DNA of 64,000 nucleotides from Xanthomonas dyei (lineage in GTDB: Bacteria; Pseudomonadota; Gammaproteobacteria; Xanthomonadales; Xanthomonadaceae). The DNA is taken from positions 54,598 through 118,597 of the forward strand of contig NZ_MDEE01000014.1 of NCBI RefSeq assembly GCF_002939865.1. The letters are read 5' to 3'. Shown piece after piece: positions 58,506 through 64,000 of the stretch. The translations under genes and the position numbers were made by a program. Numbering within the stretch: position 1 is the stretch's first letter; every line of letters starts with the position of its first letter. The notes under the pieces are model-generated. The model did not search any database, was not told where the DNA came from, and saw nothing but the letters and a program-made list of their open reading frames with translations.

Positions 58506-59453
58506 TTAGAGAGCGGCGGTCGGTGCGGCAGATTGTGCTGCCACGGGAGCGGCCTCACCGTTAGGTACTGTCGCTGGTGCAGCCGACGGGGGAGTTGCTG
58601 CCGGCGATGCCGCGGGCACTTCATTTGCGGCGCTGCGACGCGATGCCAGCCAACGCTGGAACTCGGCCTTGGGCAGCGCTTCGACCACGATCGGCATGAA
58701 GCCGTGATCCTTGCCGCACAATTCCGCGCACTGTCCGCGATACACGCCCGGCTGCTCGATATTGGTCCACGCCTCGTTGACGATGCCCGGGATGGCGTCC
58801 TGCTTCCAACCCAGTGCAGGCACCCACCACGCGTGGATCACGTCGTCGGCGGTGATCACAAAGCGGATCTTGGTATTGACCGGCAGCACCAGGCGATTAT
58901 CGACGTCGAGCAGATAATGCGGTTGCGACGCCACGGTGGGGCGTTCGCCGCTCTGCCGGATGCGATCCGATTCGCGCGCCAGACGGCTAGTGAATTCCAC
59001 GCCCTGGCCCAGATATTCGTACTTCCACATCCACTGGTAGCCGGTGACCTTGACGGTCATTTCCGACTCGCGGGTGTCGTACATCGCAATCAGCTTGGCC
59101 GTCGCCGGCCATGCCATGGCAATCAGCACCACCACCGGAATTACCGTCCATAGCACTTCGGCCCGCGTGTTGTGGCTGAACTGTGCGGCGACCGCGCCTT
59201 TGGACTTGCGGAACTTGAACATCGCATAGCCCATCGCACCGAACACCAGTACGCCGATCACCACGCACACCCACAGCGCCACCATATGCGCCTCATAGGC
59301 CATGCGTGCGGTCTGCGTCACCCCGCGGCCCATATTGAGCTGCCATTCCTTGGGATCGGCCGATTGCGCCCACACGACCGGCGCGCCGACCAGCGCTGCC
59401 AGCGCCAGGCCCAACCTTGTGTACGTCGACTTCCAGCTGCTGCGTTGCGTCAT
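58506..59453 (-). CDS. ctaC: Cytochrome c oxidase subunit II
   Basis: Carries the dinuclear CuA centre that receives electrons from cytochrome c. 315 residues: signal peptide, two membrane helices (about 57-78 and 100-118), and a periplasmic cupredoxin domain. CuA ligands fit His207, Cys242, Cys246, His250 and Met253 (QCAELCGKDHGFM), with the aromatic electron-entry patch GYQWMWKYEY. The C-terminal 35 residues are an Ala/Pro/Ser tail not required for the fold. No cytochrome c domain is fused. Confidence 0.97.
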   Translation of the reverse strand: MTQRSSWKSTYTRLGLALAALVGAPVVWAQSADPKEWQLNMGRGVTQTARMAYEAHMVALWVCVVIGVLVFGAMGYAMFKFRKSKGAVAAQFSHNTRAEVLWTVIPVVVLIAMAWPATAKLIAMYDTRESEMTVKVTGYQWMWKYEYLGQGVEFTSRLARESDRIRQSGERPTVASQPHYLLDVDNRLVLPVNTKIRFVITADDVIHAWWVPALGWKQDAIPGIVNEAWTNIEQPGVYRGQCAELCGKDHGFMPIVVEALPKAEFQRWLASRRSAANEVPAASPAATPPSAAPATVPNGEAAPVAAQSAAPTAAL

Positions 59454-59469
59454 TGCCTAGACCCTTACG

Positions 59470-59946
59470 TCATCGGTGACGGCCATTGGCGGCCGCGAGC
59501 AAGCGTTTCAGCGTATCTGCCAGTTCCACACGTTCGGCCGGCCCGAGAAAACTTCCGATCTCGATCTGCCTGCCGCTGCTCACCAACAGCACCCTGTCGT
59601 CGCGTTCCATGCATAGCCGCACCCAGTGCGGATGTGCCTGAAACGCTGGTGGCGCATGCCCGGACGGAAACACCTCAACGGCGGTCTCCCCTACCCGGAT
59701 CGCTTCTTCGCGCTCGCCACTTCGCCATAACTGCCGTAGCGCCAACGCCACCACACCACTGTGCAACAGGGCGAATACCGGCGCGAATGCATTGCCGGTC
59801 CACCACCCCAGGCCCGCAAATAACCACATCGTTCCTGCCAATACTGCAAACAACAGCACGAACTGCCTGGCCGACAGCGCCCGCGGAGGCCGCAACCGCA
59901 ATTGCGTCCCAACCCCTTCGGACATCAACGGCAGCACTTCGATCAT
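59470..59946 (-). CDS. DUF2244 membrane protein
   Basis: 158 residues from ATG 59944-59946 (MIEVLPLMSEGVG). Two membrane helices (FVLLFAVLAGTMWLFAGLG and AFAPVFALLHSGVVALAL) followed by a globular domain (EEAIRVGETAVEVFPSGHA, WVRLCMERDDRVLLVSSG, EIGSFLGPAERVEL). This is the DUF2244 pattern, a family often found next to ctaC. It is 16 bp upstream of ctaC and may head the oxidase operon. Function unknown. Confidence 0.85.
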   Translation of the reverse strand: MIEVLPLMSEGVGTQLRLRPPRALSARQFVLLFAVLAGTMWLFAGLGWWTGNAFAPVFALLHSGVVALALRQLWRSGEREEAIRVGETAVEVFPSGHAPPAFQAHPHWVRLCMERDDRVLLVSSGRQIEIGSFLGPAERVELADTLKRLLAAANGRHR

Positions 59947-60225
59947 TGGCAACACGCAGCGGACTGCGGGAACAGCCCGATGGTAGACCCGCGCGAACGT
60001 ATGCGGCAAGCGTTTCCGCCGATCAAAAATTTGCTGCAGTGCAGCTAAAAACGCGTGGAAATCAATTACTTCACCCAAAGCGGCCGACTGGGCTTGCCGT
60101 TCAACGGGTCTGCCATCACACGCTGGGGCCACCTGCATAAAACGGCGGGAAAGCTGCCGCTTCCACACAAGTGCGCCGGGGCTCCCGCTCTCTAGAATGC
60201 GTAAGGATTCCCAGGCACCTTTCGC

Positions 60226-63200
60226 ATGAACGCTCAGCTCGACTCGCTTGCCTCCATCGTCGCCGCGCCCCCGCTACTCGCGCCCGAACTCCCGGTCGCG
60301 CCCGGTGCATTGCGCGCTGCCATCACCGCTGCCTGGCTCAAGGACGAAGCCGAGCACGTGCACGAACTGCTCGACCAAGCGCGCTTGCCCGCCGCAGAGC
60401 AGGCCAAGGTGCAGGCACTGGCCGCCGATCTGGTCACCCGTGTGCGTACACGCGCCCAGGACCAGGGCGCGATCGAAGCCTTCATGCGCCAGTACGACCT
60501 CGGCAGCGAAGAAGGCGTGCTGCTGATGTGCGTGGCCGAGGCGCTGCTGCGCATTCCCGACCAGGACACCGCAGACAAGCTGATCCGCGACAAGCTCGGC
60601 GATGCGGACTGGAAAAAGCACATGGGCGGCAGCGACTCGGTGCTGGTCAACGCATCGACGTGGGGCCTGATGCTCACCGGCAGGCTGGTGCAACTCAACG
60701 ACCTCACCCGTGCGGATGTGCCCGGTGCTTTCAAGCGCCTGATCGGCCGCGTCGGCGAGCCGGTGATTCGTCTGGCCGTGCGCCAGGCGATGAAGATCAT
60801 GGGCCACCAGTTCGTCATGGGCCGCACCATCGGCGAGGCATTGTCGCGTTCGCGCAAGGGCGACAACGCCAATTACCGCTATTCGTTCGACATGCTCGGC
60901 GAAGGCGCATTGACAATGAAGGATGCGCAGCGCTATCTGCAGGCGTATCGCGATGCCATCCATGCGATCGGCCGCAGCGGCAGTTTCGTCGACACCGATG
61001 TGTTCGCAGCGCCCAGCATTTCGATCAAGCTCTCCGCGTTGTATCCGCGCTACGAACATGCCAAGCGCGCACGCGTGATGGCCGAACTTGTGCCCGGCGT
61101 ACTGGAGCTCGCGCAGTTGGCCAAGTCGTACGGCATCGGCTACACCGTCGATGCCGAAGAGGCCGATCGCCTGGAGCTGTCGCTGGACATCATCGAGGCC
61201 ACCTTTTCCGACCCATCGCTGGATGGCTGGGAAGGCTATGGCCTGGCGGTGCAGGCGTATCAGAAGCGCACGCCCTATACGATCGACTTCCTGGCCGACC
61301 TTGCGCGGCGCGTTGGCCGACGCATTCCGGTGCGCCTGGTCAAGGGCGCCTATTGGGATGCAGAGATCAAACGCGCACAGATCGAAGGTCACCCGGGCTA
61401 TCCGGTGTTTACGCGCAAGCAGAACACCGACGTGTCCTACCTGGCCTGCGCACGTCGCATGTTTGCGCATAGCGATGCGCTGTATCCGATGTTCGCTACG
61501 CATAACGCGCAGACCATCGCTGCGGTACGTGCGATTTCAGCGGGTAAGACGTATGAGCATCAAAAACTGCACGGCATGGGCGACGACCTGTATGCCGAGG
61601 TGATTCCTGCCGATCGTCTGGGGCTGCCGTGTCGTGTGTATGCACCGGTCGGCTCGCACGAAGATCTGCTGCCCTACCTGGTGCGTCGCCTGCTCGAAAA
61701 CGGCGCCAACTCCAGCTTCGTCAATCGCATCACCGATGAGGACGTTGCTATCGAAGACCTGATCCGCGATCCGGTCGAAGCGGTGTCGTCGTTTGCTTCC
61801 ATCCCGCATCCCAAGATCCCGCTGCCGACCGACCTGTTGCGCAGCCAGAACCAGAACAGGAAGAACTCCATGGGCGCCAATCTCGCCAACGACAACGATC
61901 TGCGGCAGCTGGCCGAGCAACTCAATGCCGCCGTCAAACCGTGGAAGGCAGCGCCACTGGTACCCGGCGCGGTGATCAGCACCCCGAGCGAGGCGGTACT
62001 GAACCCGGCCGATCGCCGCGAGACGGTTGGGCACTGGCAGCCAGCCGATCCCGCGACGGTGCAGAAGGCGCTGGCCTCGGCAGCTGCAGCCCAACCGGGT
62101 TGGAACCGCACCCCGGCGGCAAGCCGCGCCACCATCCTGGAACACGCCGCCGACTTGCTCGAGGCGCGCATGCCCGAGTTCATGGCAATTTGCGTCAAGG
62201 AAGCGGGCAAGACGCTGCCCGATGCCGTGGCCGAAGTCCGCGAGGCAGTCGACTTCCTGCGCTACTACGCTGGTCAGGCGCGCGCGCAGTTCGGCGCACC
62301 CGAGCGCCTGCCCGGACCGACCGGCGAGTCCAATGAACTGCAATTGCACGGTCGCGGCGTGTTCGTCTGCATCAGCCCCTGGAATTTCCCGCTCGCCATT
62401 TTCCTGGGCCAGGTCGCCGCCGCACTCGCTGCCGGTAATAGCGTGATCGCCAAACCCGCCGAGCAGACCAATCTGATCGGCTACGCCGCAGTGAAGCTGC
62501 TGCACGAAGCAGGCGTACCGGAAGCCGCCGTGCAATTCCTGCCTGGTGACGGCGCCACCGTGGGTGCTGCACTGACCAACGATCCGCGCGTGGCGGGCGT
62601 AGCGTTCACCGGTTCCACCGAAACCGCACGCATCATCAATCGCACCCTGGCTGCGCGCGATGCTGCCATCGGCGTGTTGATCGCCGAGACCGGTGGCCAG
62701 AATGCCTTTATCGCCGACTCGTCATCGCTGCCCGAAGCCGTGGTGAAGGATGCAATTTCCAGCGCCTTCATCTCCGCCGGGCAACGCTGTTCGGCGGCGC
62801 GCGTGTTGTTTGTCCAGGACGACATCGCCGACAAGGTCATGACCATGCTCGCCGGTGCCATGGGTGAGCTGAAGATAGGCGACCCTGGTTTGCTCTCGAC
62901 CGACGTTGGCCCGGTAATCGATGCAGATGCGCTCAAGATCCTCGACGATCACGCAGCTCGTATGGACCACGAAGCCCGCCTGATCGGAACCACCAAGCTG
63001 GATGACGTCACCGCACATGGCAGCTTCTTCGCCCCGCGCGCCTATGAACTGACATCGCTCAGCCAGCTGCAACGCGAGGTCTTCGGCCCGGTCCTGCATG
63101 TCATCCGCTGGAAGGCAGATCAGCTCGACGCTGTCATCGACCAGATCAATGCAACCGGCTACGGCCTGACGTTGGGCGTGCACTCGCGCATCGACGAGAC

Positions 63201-63426
63201 CATCGACCGCATTACATCGCGCGTCGCGGTTGGCAACGTCTACGTCAACCGCAATCAGATCGGTGCCGTCGTCGGTGTCCAGCCCTTCGGTGGCCAGGGC
63301 CTGTCCGGCACCGGCCCCAAAGCCGGCGGCCCGCACTACCTGCTGCGCTTCGCCACCGAGAAGGTCGTCACCGTCAACACCACCGCAGCTGGCGGCAACG
63401 CCTCGCTACTGACACTGGGCGACTAA
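60226..63426 (+). CDS. putA: Bifunctional proline dehydrogenase / P5C dehydrogenase PutA
   Basis: Oxidises proline to glutamate in two steps at the inner membrane face. 1066 residues: an N-terminal helical arm, the FAD-dependent PRODH barrel (ISIKLSALYPRYEHA, RLVKGAYWDAEIK, YEHQKLHGMGDDLY), a linker near 545-570, then the NAD-dependent aldehyde dehydrogenase domain (CISPWNFPLAIFLGQ, AETGGQNAFIADSS, catalytic Cys in SAGQRCSAARV). There is no ribbon-helix-helix domain at the N-terminus, so unlike E. coli PutA (1320 residues) it should not repress its own gene. ATG 60226. Confidence 0.96.
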   Translation: MNAQLDSLASIVAAPPLLAPELPVAPGALRAAITAAWLKDEAEHVHELLDQARLPAAEQAKVQALAADLVTRVRTRAQDQGAIEAFMRQYDLGSEEGVLLMCVAEALLRIPDQDTADKLIRDKLGDADWKKHMGGSDSVLVNASTWGLMLTGRLVQLNDLTRADVPGAFKRLIGRVGEPVIRLAVRQAMKIMGHQFVMGRTIGEALSRSRKGDNANYRYSFDMLGEGALTMKDAQRYLQAYRDAIHAIGRSGSFVDTDVFAAPSISIKLSALYPRYEHAKRARVMAELVPGVLELAQLAKSYGIGYTVDAEEADRLELSLDIIEATFSDPSLDGWEGYGLAVQAYQKRTPYTIDFLADLARRVGRRIPVRLVKGAYWDAEIKRAQIEGHPGYPVFTRKQNTDVSYLACARRMFAHSDALYPMFATHNAQTIAAVRAISAGKTYEHQKLHGMGDDLYAEVIPADRLGLPCRVYAPVGSHEDLLPYLVRRLLENGANSSFVNRITDEDVAIEDLIRDPVEAVSSFASIPHPKIPLPTDLLRSQNQNRKNSMGANLANDNDLRQLAEQLNAAVKPWKAAPLVPGAVISTPSEAVLNPADRRETVGHWQPADPATVQKALASAAAAQPGWNRTPAASRATILEHAADLLEARMPEFMAICVKEAGKTLPDAVAEVREAVDFLRYYAGQARAQFGAPERLPGPTGESNELQLHGRGVFVCISPWNFPLAIFLGQVAAALAAGNSVIAKPAEQTNLIGYAAVKLLHEAGVPEAAVQFLPGDGATVGAALTNDPRVAGVAFTGSTETARIINRTLAARDAAIGVLIAETGGQNAFIADSSSLPEAVVKDAISSAFISAGQRCSAARVLFVQDDIADKVMTMLAGAMGELKIGDPGLLSTDVGPVIDADALKILDDHAARMDHEARLIGTTKLDDVTAHGSFFAPRAYELTSLSQLQREVFGPVLHVIRWKADQLDAVIDQINATGYGLTLGVHSRIDETIDRITSRVAVGNVYVNRNQIGAVVGVQPFGGQGLSGTGPKAGGPHYLLRFATEKVVTVNTTAAGGNASLLTLGD

Positions 63427-63462
63427 GCATCCCCTCGCCAGGTGCTTTGGCCTGCTGAGAAG

Positions 63463-63492
63463 ACAAAAACCCCGCTGAAGCGGGGTTTTTGT
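63463..63492 (+). terminator. Rho-independent terminator after putA
   Basis: ACAAAAACCCCGCT and AGCGGGGTTTTTGT form a 14-bp stem with a 2-base nominal loop, 37 bp after the putA stop. The T-run makes it a strong intrinsic terminator. Confidence 0.9.
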
Positions 63493-63650
63493 TGTGTCTA
63501 CATACCAACAGGGCGCGGTGTTTGTGTCGGCGCAGTTGTAAGTAAAAGGGGGTCAGCCATTCTTGCGCAACGGCAGCGCTGACGGTTTTTCGTTGGGTGT
63601 TGATGTTGAAAACCTCGCGATAGCCGGAGAGGCATCAAAGTCGATGCACC

Positions 63651-63707
63651 GATGCCCTTGGATGCCCTTGGATGCCCTTGGATGCCCTTGGATGCCCTTG
63701 GATGCCC
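63651..63707. repeat. 10-bp tandem repeat (GATGCCCTTG)n
   Basis: Five exact copies of GATGCCCTTG (63651-63700) followed by a partial sixth (GATGCCC). A ten-base unit is not a multiple of three, so it would give a ten-residue protein period every three copies. It looks like a variable-number tandem repeat near the rRNA operon. Confidence 0.92.
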
Positions 63708-63893
63708 AAAGTATGGGAGCGCGACGACTTGGGGAAAGTGGCGCTAACCGCATTTCCTCGACGTGTTTACAGCGCGTTGAGGACGCTGATTGACCTTGAA
63801 TAAGGTACCGCCTACGAGGTGCTTGTCGGGGACGTACTATGGCAACGACCGGCGGGAGGGGTTGCGATTATATTTCCAATTTTGACGCAAGAA

Positions 63894-63925
63894 GAAACCC
63901 TCAGTCCAGTTGGACTGAGGGTTTC
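63894..63925 (-). terminator. Rho-independent terminator of the rRNA operon
   Basis: GAAACCCTCAGTCCA and TGGACTGAGGGTTTC form a perfect 15-bp stem with a 2-base nominal loop. On the minus strand it lies directly after the 5S rRNA 3' end and is followed by TTCTTGCG, as expected for the end of an rrn transcript. Confidence 0.88.
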
Positions 63926-63935
63926 GGGTAAAGCC

Positions 63936-64000
63936 CCTGGCGATGACCTACTCTCGCATGGCTTGAGCCACACTACCATCGGCGCAGCTGCGTTTCACTT
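63936..64000 (-). rRNA. rrf: 5S ribosomal RNA, 3' part (cut by window edge)
   Basis: Read on the minus strand, the last 65 bases contain the conserved 5S segments AGTGAAACGC, GCGCCGATGGTAGTGTGG and GCGAGAGTAGGTCATCGC, ending near 63936. The 5' half is beyond the window. The rest of the rRNA operon should lie to the right. Confidence 0.93.

Larger units (their letters stand above)
63427..63935. other. Intergenic region between putA and the rRNA operon
   Basis: About 510 bp. It contains the putA terminator, a 10-bp tandem repeat and the rRNA operon terminator. Open frames of 66 and 76 codons span the tandem repeat on opposite strands, but both are driven by the repeat and have no ribosome site or homology I recognise. 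Confidence 0.5.

Noticed and set aside
63553..63793. Small proteins encoded across the 10-bp tandem repeat on both strands
   Set aside because: The frames depend on the repeat, are open on both strands at once, and lack ribosome sites or homology; a real product is not supported.

Overview
The window looks like a piece of a Xanthomonas chromosome. This is inferred from gene content and order (rhlB/trxA/rho, the cox cluster, a monomeric-type icd close to aceK), high GC, frequent GTG/TTG starts, and short GATTCCC-type intergenic repeats I associate with this genus. No phage, integrase, transposase, CRISPR array or defence locus is recognisable. Most of the window is conserved housekeeping sequence with a few lineage-specific stretches.

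Layout. 1-3540: rhlB (partial, minus), trxA and rho (plus), ending in a strong terminator; Rho has a long Gln/Gly/Asn-rich N-terminal insertion. 3732-7709: a periplasmic TonB-C-like protein, aceK, a LysR regulator and a small divergent gene across a perfect dyad. 7789-13754 (minus): monomeric isocitrate dehydrogenase, a lipoprotein, a small LysM protein, queF and an exported M20 amidohydrolase. 14060-21956 (plus): an MdtABC-type RND efflux operon. 21957-22843: no genes, but two direct copies of a roughly 185-bp palindromic element with a third related palindrome between them. 22844-28617 (minus): a 2-oxoadipate dioxygenase (HglS/DUF1338) homologue, exported proteins of unknown function, a HAD hydrolase, two EF-hand proteins, a membrane protein and a CPXCG protein. 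28761-36101: cell-wall peptide genes (VanX-like dipeptidase, AmiD-like amidase, NlpC/P60 peptidase, dipeptide epimerase, L,D-transpeptidase-like protein, APC permease). 36188-39020: small stress-type and membrane proteins and a PQQ-type sugar dehydrogenase. 39456-43413 (minus): a family 3 beta-glucosidase, folB and tsaD. 43692-51396 (plus): rpsU, a YqeY protein, a YihY/BrkB membrane protein, dnaG, a phosphatase-like protein, a bile-acid-symporter-family transporter and a thioredoxin-fold lipoprotein. 51463-59946: the aa3 cytochrome c oxidase cluster with heme O/A synthesis and assembly factors. 60226-63426: putA. The right edge enters the 3' end of an rRNA operon (5S, minus strand).

How the genes work together. 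The cox block holds oxidase subunits I-III (ctaD, ctaC, ctaE), heme O/A synthases (ctaB, ctaA), Cox11 (ctaG), SURF1 and an SCO-like protein, enough to build the terminal oxidase. AceK and Icd together suggest control of the TCA/glyoxylate branch point. The 28.7-36.1 kb block looks like a route for trimming, epimerising and importing murein peptides. The most unusual features are the Q/G/N-rich Rho insertion, heptamer hairpins that start at or within the stop codons of three minus-strand genes (one forming the C-terminus of TsaD), and the palindromic element pair at 22 kb. All identifications come from reading the sequence and recalling family motifs; no database search was run.
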